Source: Terriglobus roseus | GTDB taxonomy: Bacteria > Acidobacteriota > Terriglobia > Terriglobales > Acidobacteriaceae | Assembly: GCF_900102185.1 (NCBI RefSeq) | Contig: NZ_LT629690.1 | Location: 2,232,001-2,296,000, forward strand | DNA length: 64,000 nt | Reading direction: 5' to 3' | Shown here: positions 45,507 through 54,922 of the stretch, piece by piece | How positions within the stretch are numbered: position 1 is the first letter of the stretch | Layout of the letters: each line of letters opens with the position of its first letter | Notes under the pieces: model-generated | Told to the model about the DNA's origin: nothing | Databases searched by the model: none | The model's input: only the letters and a program-made list of their open reading frames with translations | Position numbers and translations under genes: made by a program

Positions 45507-47018
45507 TTAGTTCACTTCGTTGGTAGACGCATCCATGTAGGCCACGTCGTTCGCTGTTCCCTGCACCGTGATGTTCGTGTTGTCGATCTCCGAACCGTCA
45601 ACGGTGTTGAATGCGTGAACCTGACCACCATACGCCGTGTAAACCTTGTTCAGACTTTCGACCCAGCAGAGGCCGGTGAGGCTACCGTAGTAGTACTTGT
45701 CCAAATTCTCATTCGGATAAGGCACGGTCGTCGAGCCACCCGGTGTGACATTGGGAACGATGCCTGCGGTTCTATTCGTGATGTCGTAGCGTGTCAGGCA
45801 GTTGTAGTTCTGGTTGTGAGCCTGACGCTCACCGCTGGCGCAGTTCGAAGAACCAATCCAGAGCGTGTTGTTATCCGCGAAGAGCATCTTCGTGTGCGTT
45901 CCATCAGAGATGGAGTACGTCGCCGAGATGGTCTTGGTGGACAGAGGAATCAAAGACAGGTTGCCACCAAACAGACCGTCCGTCTGCAACGACTGTCCCG
46001 ACACATAAAGCGTATTACCGTCGGAGATGGCTGCCGTAGCGCCACCCGGAACAGAAACGAAGGTGGTTGACGGCGAAACAGCCGCGCCATTGGGTGGGTA
46101 GTAGTCGATACGCAGTGTGTTCAGGTCGACAAAGGAAACGCCAGAAACATCATCACCCGTTGCCGACGTTCCACCGCACTCCCGACCACAGTTCAGAAAG
46201 TACACCTGCGACCCATCCGGCGAGAAGTATGCATCGTAGGGTCTGTGGAAGGTAGGTTGCGGAGTGCCGTTGCTGGTGCCATCCGGTGGATTGACCGGGA
46301 CGATGCAGTACACCGGGTTATTTACCGGCATGCATGTCAGCGAATTGGCAGGAGGCGTCTGGTTTCCAGCCTGGTTGGCGTTGAGCTGTAGAACACGGTA
46401 AACATTGTTCGAATTGCGCAGCATCAGCAGGATCACGCTGTGGGACGGATTCGCCACCACCTTGTACACGCTGGGAACCGGGAACGAGTAGGTCGTCATG
46501 ACCGAGCTCGTTGTGGCCGACGCCGTCGACGGAGCATTCATAACGAACAGCCCGCTGCTCTCCACCGCGGTCAGAACCGAGTACACATCCTGCGACACGA
46601 AGTAAGAGGACAACGCACCCGTGGTGGATGCAGTGGTACCGGATCCAGCCTCGGTCGAGTAGTTGATCGTATTGATGGCGCCATCCGAGCTGTACACGTA
46701 ACCGCGCATCTGCTCTGGATAGTTGATGATGCTCTTCGCATTGCTGCTGTAAGCGCTAATCATCGTGGTGCTGTTGGCCACGTAGACGTTGGAACGGATA
46801 TCGCGCTTGGCGTCCAACACTTCCAGACCACCACCCAGAAGCGATGCCTGGGAAATGGCGACCATAACGCGCTGAGTCAGCTTCGACGGCGGTACGGGAC
46901 GGCCAGCGAACTGATTCTCGGTGGTCTTATAGGGGCGATATCCACAACCCGTCAGGAGAACAACGACGGTGGCACACAGGAGGGCGGCTGCCGACCGCGC
47001 AACGGAAACACTCTTCAA
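45507..47018 (-). CDS. Hypothetical lipoprotein, beta-propeller-like
   Basis: A 503-residue exported protein with a lipobox (VVVLLTGC at about residue 25), so it is probably anchored to a membrane. The body has repeated motifs typical of propeller proteins (SVILLMLRNSNNVYRVLQLN, YDAYFSPDGSQVYFLNCG, GNTLYVSGQSLQTDGLFGGNLSLIPLST). It is rich in Ser, Thr and Asn. It resembles lactonase/YncE-like repeat proteins but matches no family I can name. The start is TTG at 47018 with GAGG 8 bases upstream. It is divergent from the methyltransferase gene and convergent with lpxD. Confidence 0.75.
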   Translation of the reverse strand: MKSVSVARSAAALLCATVVVLLTGCGYRPYKTTENQFAGRPVPPSKLTQRVMVAISQASLLGGGLEVLDAKRDIRSNVYVANSTTMISAYSSNAKSIINYPEQMRGYVYSSDGAINTINYSTEAGSGTTASTTGALSSYFVSQDVYSVLTAVESSGLFVMNAPSTASATTSSVMTTYSFPVPSVYKVVANPSHSVILLMLRNSNNVYRVLQLNANQAGNQTPPANSLTCMPVNNPVYCIVPVNPPDGTSNGTPQPTFHRPYDAYFSPDGSQVYFLNCGRECGGTSATGDDVSGVSFVDLNTLRIDYYPPNGAAVSPSTTFVSVPGGATAAISDGNTLYVSGQSLQTDGLFGGNLSLIPLSTKTISATYSISDGTHTKMLFADNNTLWIGSSNCASGERQAHNQNYNCLTRYDITNRTAGIVPNVTPGGSTTVPYPNENLDKYYYGSLTGLCWVESLNKVYTAYGGQVHAFNTVDGSEIDNTNITVQGTANDVAYMDASTNEVN

Positions 47019-47164
47019 CGGAAAACCTCAATGTTGCTGCGGGAATCTCCCTGTCCGCAACCTGCCAAAGTATACCAAAGCAAACAGGCTGAATTGCAGA
47101 GCGGGTACTAGGTTGGACGATCAGAACGGCGAAGCGTTGGACAAAGTAGGATAGGGAGATATCT

Positions 47165-49042
47165 ATGTCTGACGTTTCTCTGCCCAGCATCGACCGCATT
47201 TTCGGCTCTCGCCCCATCCTTTGCGATGGCGCCATGGGAACCATGCTGTATGCGCGCGGCATTTTTATCAATCGCTGTTTCGACGAGCTGAACCTCAGCG
47301 AGCCGAAGATGGTCCGCGATATCCACGAGGAGTATCTTCTTGCGGGTGCGGAACTTCTGGAGACCAACACCTTTGGCGCGAACGCCGTTCGCCTCAGGCG
47401 CTTCGGTCTCGAAAACAAAGTGGCAGAAATCAACGCTGCCGCGGTGAAGCTGGCGCGCGATGCGGCGAATGCCGTTCGCGAAAAACATGCGCATCATGCC
47501 TATATAGCTGGAGCGCTTGGCCCTCTTGGTTTACCGGAACCGGAGCGTGACGCCGACGTGATGATCGCCGCCTATCGCGAGCAGGTCCAGGCGCTTGCCG
47601 ATGCAGGCGTGGATCTGTTTGTCGTAGAGACAATGACCTCCATGGCTGAAGCGAAAGCGGCCATCGACGCGATCCGTCAGGTGAGCACCAATCTACCCAT
47701 CATTGCCATGGTCACCGTCACCGACGCAGGCAATGTCTCTGACGGCACTTCGCCAGAAGAGGCCGCAAAGCTGTTAGCTGAATGGGGTGCAAACGCCATC
47801 GGCTGCAATTGCAGCGATGGGCCCCAGCTTGTACTGGACACCATCGAGCGCATGCGCCGGGTAACTTCCCTACCGATCGCCGCCATGCCCAATGCTGGCG
47901 TTCCCAGCTGCGTAGATGGTCGCAGCATCTATCTGTCGTCGCCAGAGTATCTAGCCAGCTTCGCACGCAAAGCCATGCGTTTGGGCGCAACCATTATTGG
48001 TGGCTGCTGCGGCACCACACCGCAACACATCCGCGCCATGCGTTCCAGCGTAAAGGCAATTCAATCACAGGCAGAGGGTGTGGCTCAGGTGGGCGACAAG
48101 CCTGCCGCAGCGGTGATCGAACCCGCACCGCTGGCCGAGCGCTCACAGCTTGGCCGCCGCATCGCCACGGGTGAGTTCGTCACCATGGTGGAGATCGTAC
48201 CGCCGAAGGGCTTCGATCCCTCGCGGGAACTCGAGGGCGCACGCATGCTGAAGAAACTCGGCGTGCACGCTATCAACGTGCCTGACTCACCCCGCGCGAG
48301 CACGCGCATGAGCGCCAGCAGTCTGTGCCTGCAGATCGAGCAGAAGATTGGCATTGAAACCGTGATTCACTTCACGTGCCGCGATCGCAACCTGCTGGGA
48401 ATTCAGAGCGACCTCCTCGGTGCGGCATCGCTGGGCATGAAGAACATCCTCTGCCTCACGGGCGACCCACCGAAGATGGGCAATTACCCTGATGCGACGG
48501 GCGTCTTTGACGTGGACGCCGTCGGCTTGACGCGTGTTCTTCGCGACATGAATCACGGTCTCGACATCGGTGGCCAGAGCATTGGCGCAAGCACCGGATT
48601 TGTCCTGGCCTGCGCGGCCAATCCCGGCGTTCCGGATCTGGATATGGAAGTCCGCCGCTTCGCCGCCAAGGTGGAAGCGGGCGCAGAGTTCGCCATCACA
48701 CAGCCTGTCTTTGACCTGAAATTGCTTGAGACATTCCTGAAGCGAATCGAAGGTTTCCGTATCCCTGTCGTTGCGGGCATCTGGCCACTGACGAGCGTAA
48801 AGAATGCGGAGTTCATGAAGAACGACCTGAAGGTGCGCATGCCGGATCAGATTCTGCATCGCATGGCTGCGCATGCCGGAACGCCGGAACAGTCGCGTGC
48901 AGAAGGTATCCGCATCGCGCAGGAAATGTTGGCCGAGGCTCAGCCCATGGTGCAGGGCGTACAGGTAAGCGCTCCCTTCGCCCGTTACGCTGCAGCGGCA
49001 GAGGTGTTGGAAGCGCTGCTGGTACCCGTCACAGCAGAGTAG
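47165..49042 (+). CDS. Bifunctional homocysteine S-methyltransferase/methylenetetrahydrofolate reductase
   Basis: A 625-residue fusion protein. Residues 1-310 form a MetH-N/BHMT-type barrel; the zinc cysteines are Cys214 or Cys216 (GCNCSDGP) and Cys281-Cys282 (GGCCGTTPQH). Residues about 335-620 are a MetF-type flavoprotein that reduces 5,10-methylene-THF to 5-methyl-THF (EIVPPKGFDPSRELEGA, ITQPVFDLKLLETFLKRI). This is the arrangement of Bacillus YitJ. It could make methionine from homocysteine with or without a cobalamin domain elsewhere, since no B12-binding domain is fused. GGGAG lies 6-9 bases before the ATG. xseB follows 14 bases later. Confidence 0.93.
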   Translation: MSDVSLPSIDRIFGSRPILCDGAMGTMLYARGIFINRCFDELNLSEPKMVRDIHEEYLLAGAELLETNTFGANAVRLRRFGLENKVAEINAAAVKLARDAANAVREKHAHHAYIAGALGPLGLPEPERDADVMIAAYREQVQALADAGVDLFVVETMTSMAEAKAAIDAIRQVSTNLPIIAMVTVTDAGNVSDGTSPEEAAKLLAEWGANAIGCNCSDGPQLVLDTIERMRRVTSLPIAAMPNAGVPSCVDGRSIYLSSPEYLASFARKAMRLGATIIGGCCGTTPQHIRAMRSSVKAIQSQAEGVAQVGDKPAAAVIEPAPLAERSQLGRRIATGEFVTMVEIVPPKGFDPSRELEGARMLKKLGVHAINVPDSPRASTRMSASSLCLQIEQKIGIETVIHFTCRDRNLLGIQSDLLGAASLGMKNILCLTGDPPKMGNYPDATGVFDVDAVGLTRVLRDMNHGLDIGGQSIGASTGFVLACAANPGVPDLDMEVRRFAAKVEAGAEFAITQPVFDLKLLETFLKRIEGFRIPVVAGIWPLTSVKNAEFMKNDLKVRMPDQILHRMAAHAGTPEQSRAEGIRIAQEMLAEAQPMVQGVQVSAPFARYAAAAEVLEALLVPVTAE

Positions 49043-49056
49043 GATCAGAAACAGAC

Positions 49057-49281
49057 ATGGCAACGTTTGAAGAGCAATTGAAGTCGCTGGAAAGCGTGGT
49101 GGAACGACTCGAAAAGGGAGACCTTCCCCTGGAAGAATCCCTTGCGTTCTTTGAACAAGGCGTCGCTCTGTCCGAATCCTGCAAGAAGGAACTGGATACG
49201 GCGGAAGGCCGTGTGCAGGTACTGCTGCAACGCGGCCGCAAGATGGAAGCTGAAGACCTTGCTCTAAGCGAAGACGAGTAG
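49057..49281 (+). CDS. xseB: Exodeoxyribonuclease VII small subunit
   Basis: A 74-residue protein with the complete XseB pattern: FEEQLKSLESVVERLEKGDLPLEESLAFFEQGVALSESCKKEL, a two-helix coiled-coil hairpin that binds the catalytic XseA. Length is normal for the family. It lies 14 bases after the methyltransferase/reductase gene and is probably transcribed with it. xseA is not in the window. Confidence 0.95.
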   Translation: MATFEEQLKSLESVVERLEKGDLPLEESLAFFEQGVALSESCKKELDTAEGRVQVLLQRGRKMEAEDLALSEDE

Positions 49282-49418
49282 CCTAACTACCTTGAAATCG
49301 TCCGCCTCCACAATCCATCTCGAAGAAACGAACTTCGTGCGTAATCGCTATGGAGCGAAGCCGCTTGTAATGCGATACTCGAACTTCAAACTGCCACCAG
49401 AACTGGGAGAACGCCTGC

Positions 49419-50099
49419 TTGGGTAAGCCACCGATCAGCGATGCCGCGATGCGGAAGATGTACGAAACAATGAAGGCGCTTCGCAGCGCAAAGCGGGATA
49501 CATCCACATGGACAGGCGTGGCGCGCAACGTCAAAGCTGCCGCAACGGCGGAGCCGGAATCGCTGCTGGCCGGAATCCTTTCGCAGTTGCATCGCCGCGA
49601 TACCGTGGTCACGGCGGGCGAACTTCCGCTCCTGAAGACTGCGGTGGAAAGCTACTTCCCCATTTCCGTTGCGTCGCTTCACACCGTCGTCTGCAACGGA
49701 TCAACGGAAGAATGTGCTTCGGTTGCAGCCGGCATGGCACTGCGATCCATGGATGCCACACGCGATCCGAAGCCTGTTACCGTCGTTCTGCTGCAGGATT
49801 TTCCTGCGCTCTTAGGGACTCTGAAGTTGATGGAATCCAATGACCTGCCTCTGCTGGTGATTGCAAAAGGCGAAGCTGAATCAAGGGCTATTGCGGAAAA
49901 GCGAATGAAGTCCACACAGGTTCCAATACTTCCCGTCGATGCAGCCGATGCGGTGGCCGTATGCCGCGTGATGCAGGAATCGTTGCTGCGCGCACGCAAT
50001 GGATGGGGCGGCTCGGTCATTCACGCTATCGCAGTTCCAGGAGCGTCTGATTCTGTGGCGGGGATGGAAGAACGTTTGCGTGCACGGGGTCTGGTCTAG
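49419..50099 (+). CDS. Degenerate 2-oxoacid dehydrogenase E1-alpha-like protein
   Basis: A 226-residue protein that looks like a shortened alpha subunit of a branched-chain or pyruvate dehydrogenase. Parallels are MRKMYETMKALRSAKR (family MLRIRRFEE), SLLAGILSQLHRRDTVV, the block VVCNGSTEECASVAAGMAL where active members have GDGA..EG..HEAL, and VPILPVDAADAVAVCRVMQESLLRARNG near the end. The ThDP motif GDG is missing, so it should not be catalytic. TTG at 49419 is used because GGGAGA lies about 8 bases upstream; a downstream ATG at 49449 is possible. It could be a decayed relic or a regulatory subunit. The family assignment is tentative. Confidence 0.6.
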   Translation: MGKPPISDAAMRKMYETMKALRSAKRDTSTWTGVARNVKAAATAEPESLLAGILSQLHRRDTVVTAGELPLLKTAVESYFPISVASLHTVVCNGSTEECASVAAGMALRSMDATRDPKPVTVVLLQDFPALLGTLKLMESNDLPLLVIAKGEAESRAIAEKRMKSTQVPILPVDAADAVAVCRVMQESLLRARNGWGGSVIHAIAVPGASDSVAGMEERLRARGLV

Positions 50100-50132
50100 A
50101 CGCTTTCCGGCAATAAGTCCGCATGAAGAAGA

Positions 50133-50158
50133 AAGGGCATGGCTGGCGCCATGCCCTT
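50133..50158. terminator. Bidirectional terminator before the EPS locus
   Basis: An 11-bp perfect stem (50133-50143 with 50148-50158) with loop TGGC lies between the convergent E1-like and UXS genes. Confidence 0.8.
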
Positions 50159-50181
50159 CCCACTTATCTGTGTCGAACTAA

Positions 50182-51132
50182 CTATGCGTTGGCTGCAACC
50201 CGCCCTTTGAAGTAATCCATGGAAAGTTCCAGACCTTCACGCAGGTTCACCTTCGGCTCCCAACCCAGCAGGGCTTTCGCCTTCGTGATATCGGGCTTAC
50301 GCTGCTTCGGATCATCCTGCGGCATGGGCCGATAGACAATCTTGCTGCTCGAACCGGTCACTTCCAGCACCGTTTTCGCGCAATCAAGAATGGTCCATTC
50401 TTCAGGGTTTCCGATGTTCGTCGGCAGAGGTTCGCCACTCTTTGCCAGCGCCACAATGCCGCGAACGAGATCTGACTGGAAACAGAACGAACGTGTCTGC
50501 GATCCATCACCGTAGATCGTCAGATCCTGCCCCTGAAGTGCCTGCATCATCAGGTTGCTGATCACACGACCGTCGTTCGGCTGTAGACGCGGACCGTACG
50601 TGTTGAAGATGCGCACCATGCTCGTCCGCACCTTGTAGTAGTTGTGATAGGCCATGATCGTGGCCTCAGAGAATCGCTTCGCTTCGTCGTAGACCGAGCG
50701 TGGACCGATGGGATTCACGTTCCCCCAGTAGGTCTCTTTCTGCGGATGCTGTTCGGGGTCGCCGTAGCACTCCGACGTGGACGCATGCAGGAAACCGGCG
50801 CCATACTTCTTCGCCACTTCCAGCGCGTTCACTGTGCCATCGGAACCGACACGCAACGTCTCGGGTCCCAGCTTCATGTAATCCACCGGGCTGGCAGGAG
50901 ATGCGAAGTTGAACACAAAATCCACTTCGCCAAAATCAAATGGCTTGCAGATATCGTGCTGCTCAAACGAGAACTTCGAGTTTGACTTCAGGTGCGCCAG
51001 GTTTTCCAGCGAGCCGGTGCAAAGGTTATCGACACCGACAACCTCTGCACCTTCAGCCAATACAGCATCCGTAAGATGCGATCCCAGAAAACCTGCCGCG
51101 CCTGTAATCAGAACGCGCTTCCATTGCGCCAT
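50182..51132 (-). CDS. UDP-glucuronate decarboxylase (UDP-xylose synthase)
   Basis: A 316-residue short-chain dehydrogenase of the UXS type. It converts UDP-glucuronate to UDP-xylose. The Rossmann motif is ITGAAGFLGSHLTDAVL (about residues 8-24). The catalytic STSECYGDP and YDEAKRFSEA (YxxxK) motifs are present, and the end PMPQDDPKQRKPDITKAKALLGWEPK is characteristic of UXS. The ATG at 51132 follows GAGAGGA at 9 bases. It lies 18 bases after ugd on the same strand, so the two genes make UDP-xylose from UDP-glucose together. It marks the left edge of the EPS locus. Confidence 0.92.
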   Translation of the reverse strand: MAQWKRVLITGAAGFLGSHLTDAVLAEGAEVVGVDNLCTGSLENLAHLKSNSKFSFEQHDICKPFDFGEVDFVFNFASPASPVDYMKLGPETLRVGSDGTVNALEVAKKYGAGFLHASTSECYGDPEQHPQKETYWGNVNPIGPRSVYDEAKRFSEATIMAYHNYYKVRTSMVRIFNTYGPRLQPNDGRVISNLMMQALQGQDLTIYGDGSQTRSFCFQSDLVRGIVALAKSGEPLPTNIGNPEEWTILDCAKTVLEVTGSSSKIVYRPMPQDDPKQRKPDITKAKALLGWEPKVNLREGLELSMDYFKGRVAANA

Positions 51133-51150
51133 GTCTTGCAATCCTCTCGC

Positions 51151-52554
51151 TTACGCGTTGACCAATTCGCGGACAGGATGCGCCACCGGACGTCCCACGC
51201 TGTAGTAAGTGATACCAGCATCTGCGACCTTTGCCGGATCGTACATGTTGCGGCCATCGACGATGATGGAATAACGCAGCGCCGTACGCAGCTTCTCCAG
51301 ATCAAGTGCGCCAAACTCATGCCAATCGGTGAGGATCAGCAACGCATCGGCGTCCTCTGCGGCAGCATAGATGCCATCGGCATAGCGCAGTTTGTCCGAC
51401 TCAGGCAGTACAGCGCGCGTACGCTCGATAGCTGCCGGATCATACGCCGTGATGGAGCATCCTTCCGCGATCAGCATCTTCACCATCTCAATGGCTGGGC
51501 TGTCGCGGATGTCGTCCGTATCGCCCTTGAATGCCAGTCCAAGCACGGCCAGCTTCTTACCGCGAAGCGTCCACAGAGCTGCACGTACCTTAGCCAGGAA
51601 GCGCTTCTTCTGGTTAGCGTTGATGCGCTCAACTTCCGTCAGAAGCGAGAAGTCCACGCCCATCTGCTCAGCAACAGAACGGAACGCCGCAACGTCCTTC
51701 GGGAAGCAGGAGCCGCCATAGCCGATACCGGGCCGCAGAAAACGCGGTCCGATACGCGTATCCAGCCCCATCCCTTGCGCCACCTGCTGCACGTTTGCAT
51801 CCGTGGCTTCGCAAAGGCTAGAAACAGCGTTGATAAACGAGATCTTTAGCGCCAGGAAGGCGTTCGATGCGTGCTTGATGATCTCCGCGCTCTTTGTGGA
51901 AGTGAGGAGAAGCGGGGGCGGAGCGTCCGATGTGAATTCTCCGGGAATAATTCCTTCCCGCGTGTAGTAATCGCCGGAAGTCAGCGGAGCATAAATTTCT
52001 TGTAACAACCGGGCTGCCTTTTCTGAATCCGCGCCGACCACAATACGGTCTGGGTGCAGGAAGTCCGATACGGCGGTGCCTTCGCGCAAAAATTCAGGGT
52101 TTGAGCAGACATCAAACAGGCTGCGATCTACGCCATTGCGCTCAATCGCACGGCGGATCCACTCATTGGTGTAGACCGGCACGGTGCTCTTTTCGACGAT
52201 CACCTTGTACGTCTTCAGGTGCCGTGCAATTTCACAAGCGACTGCCTCCACGTAGGAGAGGTCAGCATCACCTGTTTCAGATTGCGGCGTTCCTACCGCA
52301 ATAAAAATAGCCGCAGCTTTCTCGGTTGCAGCGCCCAGATCGGTGGTGAACTCAACTTGATTATTCCGATATTTGTTCAGTAATTGTGGGAGATGCTCCT
52401 CGTGAATGAGGCTATCTCCCCCTTGCAGCGCCTTCACCTTCGCGGGATCATTGTCCACGCAAATCACATGGTGCCCCATCTCAGCGAAACAAACGGCAGC
52501 CACAAGGCCGACGTAACCGGAACCAACAACCGCGATATCCACAGTCTTTCCCAT
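51151..52554 (-). CDS. ugd: UDP-glucose 6-dehydrogenase
   Basis: A 467-residue enzyme that oxidises UDP-glucose twice with NAD+ to UDP-glucuronate. The Rossmann start is VVGSGYVGLVAAVCFAEMGH, the catalytic Cys283 lies in YGGSCFPKDV, and the C-terminal UDP-binding domain carries GLAFKGDTDDIRDSPA. The ATG at 52554 fits the family start; the frame is open 10 codons upstream. It supplies the UXS enzyme next to it. It is divergent from the BY-kinase gene, and the 112-base gap probably holds promoters for both arms of the EPS locus. Confidence 0.95.
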   Translation of the reverse strand: MGKTVDIAVVGSGYVGLVAAVCFAEMGHHVICVDNDPAKVKALQGGDSLIHEEHLPQLLNKYRNNQVEFTTDLGAATEKAAAIFIAVGTPQSETGDADLSYVEAVACEIARHLKTYKVIVEKSTVPVYTNEWIRRAIERNGVDRSLFDVCSNPEFLREGTAVSDFLHPDRIVVGADSEKAARLLQEIYAPLTSGDYYTREGIIPGEFTSDAPPPLLLTSTKSAEIIKHASNAFLALKISFINAVSSLCEATDANVQQVAQGMGLDTRIGPRFLRPGIGYGGSCFPKDVAAFRSVAEQMGVDFSLLTEVERINANQKKRFLAKVRAALWTLRGKKLAVLGLAFKGDTDDIRDSPAIEMVKMLIAEGCSITAYDPAAIERTRAVLPESDKLRYADGIYAAAEDADALLILTDWHEFGALDLEKLRTALRYSIIVDGRNMYDPAKVADAGITYYSVGRPVAHPVRELVNA

Positions 52555-52666
52555 GAAGACAGCATACCTCACGGGATTGTCCACAGAAGGCCCTTAAGAC
52601 GTAGGTCCCAAGACCTGCGTTGGGCAGTCACTCCAGTTACAACAAAGAAGGTTATGATCTTGAGAG

Positions 52667-54922
52667 ATGCCGCCCCTGACGAATCAGCCATCCGATCGCG
52701 TAGTACCTGAAACTAACGCCGGTTTCAGCGCAATTACCGCAGAAAGTGCACTTTCGGAAGCCCTGAATGTGTTGCGAAAACGCAAATGGGTACTCATTAT
52801 TGCCGCAATCCTTGGCATTCTGTACGGCGTCTATCAGGCCGCCACGCAACCCATTGTTTATGTGGCCACCGGCCGGATCCAGGTTGCCAAACCGAACGGA
52901 CAGGCTTCCTTGGGTGTGGCCACAGGAAATCTTACTGGCAGTCTACAGTCGGAAGATCTTGAAACTGAAGTTCTGATCATCAGTAGCGAATCACTGATGT
53001 TAAGCGTCGCCCAAGAGATGAACCTGGCGAACAACCCAGATTTCATGGGATCTGGCCCATACCGAAATATCAACGACCCGATAGTCCGTGCCGCTGTTAT
53101 TGGGAAGCTGTCCAACGCCTTCAAAGTGGCGTCGATTCCTCGGACCCAAATGATCCGTATTACGGTGACGGCCAACAAGGCTCAGCTCGCTGCAGACCTG
53201 GTCAACCACCTCATCAATGCGTATCAGCAGCGCTCGTTTGAAAGCCGCTTCGCTTCCACGCAGCGAGTGTCGCAATGGCTGCAAGGGCAGCTGGACGATC
53301 TTAAGCAACAGGTAGAAGCGTCGCAGGAACAGTTAATGGATCTCCAGAAGAAGATCGGTGTACTGGGCCTTGGAGCGGACGCCAGTAAGCCAGTCACCAC
53401 CCAGGTTACAGCCGCTGTCGAAGCGCTCAGCACCGCTGCTATTGCAGCCAAGGTGCAACGTATCCTCGCAGAATCCCGATATCGGGTTCTGGCTTCTTCT
53501 GACCCAGCTCTGATGGAAAGCAACTTGCAGGCGTCGGGAGCCGGACAGGAATCTGAATTATCCAAGTTAAGAGATGACGCCGCGCAAACGAAAGCGCAGA
53601 TCGCTCAATCCAGCGTTAGTTTGGGGCCCAAGAACCCCCAGATTCTCGCCCTGCAGGCTCATCTACGCGAAGTAGACCGGGAAATTAAGACGGAAGAAAC
53701 ACGCATGGTTACCGAGGCCAAGCAGGCCTTGGTCGCGGCACAGGCGAATGAAGCTCAAACCGAAGGGGCGTTGGAAGACCAAAAGAATCAGTCTTATCGC
53801 CTACGGGACGATCTAGTCGAGTACACGCTTCGACAGCGTGATTACGAAACGAACCGCGCCCTCTATGAGGCACTTCTTGCGAAGCTTCGAAGTGCCAGCG
53901 TTCAGGCAGGTCTTGACGCACTGGAAATCGATGTCGTTGATCCAGCGTTCAAACCGATCGGTCCTACGATGACGCCAAGATCCAGCATCCTGAGCAGAGA
54001 CCTTATCTTGAGCTTGGTTTTCGGGATCATGCTTGCATTTGCCTTGGAAAGTCTCGACACCGGAATCAGAAGTGTTTCGGAAGTGGAACACATCACACAA
54101 CTTCCGTCACTCAGCATTATTCCTCGCGTACGTCGGATGCAGTCCGACGGTTCTGGCTCCGCAACTGTTGCCCAAACCAATATCGGCGTTCTCGCCACAT
54201 CCAAATCGCAGTTCTCTGAAGCATTCCGGTCTCTCCGAACCGCTCTATTGCTGGCAACCACAGGTCACCCGCCAAAATTCATTCTCATTACTAGTTCAAC
54301 CCCGTCAGAAGGCAAGACAACGGTGTCCACGAACCTCGCCGCAATTCTCGCGCAGCGGGAGACCCGAGTACTGCTCATTGATGCCGATCTTCGACGTCCC
54401 AACGTACATCACCGTTTTGGATTGAATGGCCGAGTAGGCCTTTCTACGGTGCTGTCTGGAGGAGCCACTCTGGAAGAAGCGGTGAAGAACGTTCCCGAAG
54501 TTCCGAATCTGGACGTGTTGTGTAGTGGTCCAGTGCCTCCGTTCCCCACTGAAATGCTCTCGTCTGAAAGCATGAAAAATCTTCTACAGGAATGCGGCGA
54601 ACTGTATACCCACGTCGTAATCGATTCCCCGCCGATCCTTTCTGTAACGGATGCCGTCATCCTCGCTCACTATGCTGATGCAATCGTTATGGTGGTACGC
54701 CACGGCAAGAGCAGCCGCAATGTGGTCCGGCGCGCGCGCGATCTAATGGTACGCTCCGGTGCACCCGTGACAGGAGTTGTGCTGAACTCCGTAGACATTA
54801 ATGCTCCGGAATACCACGGCTACTACGGGTATTCGGGATACAGCTACTCCAACATCGACTCGGAATCATGGGAATCGAATGGACGGGAAAACGAACGGAA
54901 CAACAAGGGAGGCCAGGCATGA
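52667..54922 (+). CDS. Polysaccharide copolymerase with tyrosine kinase domain (Wzc/BY-kinase)
   Basis: A 751-residue inner-membrane protein that controls chain length and export in EPS synthesis. It has a Wzz domain with a first helix (WVLIIAAILGILYGVYQAA, about residues 40-58), a long periplasmic coiled coil, a GNVR-like tail, a second helix (LILSLVFGIMLAFALES, about 447-463), and the cytoplasmic kinase. The kinase has Walker A SSTPSEGKTT with Lys550, Walker A' LLIDADLRRP and Walker B HVVIDSPP. The C-terminus is a tyrosine cluster (EYHGYYGYSGYSYS) for autophosphorylation. Its stop overlaps the next start as ATGA. No separate phosphatase gene (Wzb) is adjacent. Confidence 0.93.
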   Translation: MPPLTNQPSDRVVPETNAGFSAITAESALSEALNVLRKRKWVLIIAAILGILYGVYQAATQPIVYVATGRIQVAKPNGQASLGVATGNLTGSLQSEDLETEVLIISSESLMLSVAQEMNLANNPDFMGSGPYRNINDPIVRAAVIGKLSNAFKVASIPRTQMIRITVTANKAQLAADLVNHLINAYQQRSFESRFASTQRVSQWLQGQLDDLKQQVEASQEQLMDLQKKIGVLGLGADASKPVTTQVTAAVEALSTAAIAAKVQRILAESRYRVLASSDPALMESNLQASGAGQESELSKLRDDAAQTKAQIAQSSVSLGPKNPQILALQAHLREVDREIKTEETRMVTEAKQALVAAQANEAQTEGALEDQKNQSYRLRDDLVEYTLRQRDYETNRALYEALLAKLRSASVQAGLDALEIDVVDPAFKPIGPTMTPRSSILSRDLILSLVFGIMLAFALESLDTGIRSVSEVEHITQLPSLSIIPRVRRMQSDGSGSATVAQTNIGVLATSKSQFSEAFRSLRTALLLATTGHPPKFILITSSTPSEGKTTVSTNLAAILAQRETRVLLIDADLRRPNVHHRFGLNGRVGLSTVLSGGATLEEAVKNVPEVPNLDVLCSGPVPPFPTEMLSSESMKNLLQECGELYTHVVIDSPPILSVTDAVILAHYADAIVMVVRHGKSSRNVVRRARDLMVRSGAPVTGVVLNSVDINAPEYHGYYGYSGYSYSNIDSESWESNGRENERNNKGGQA

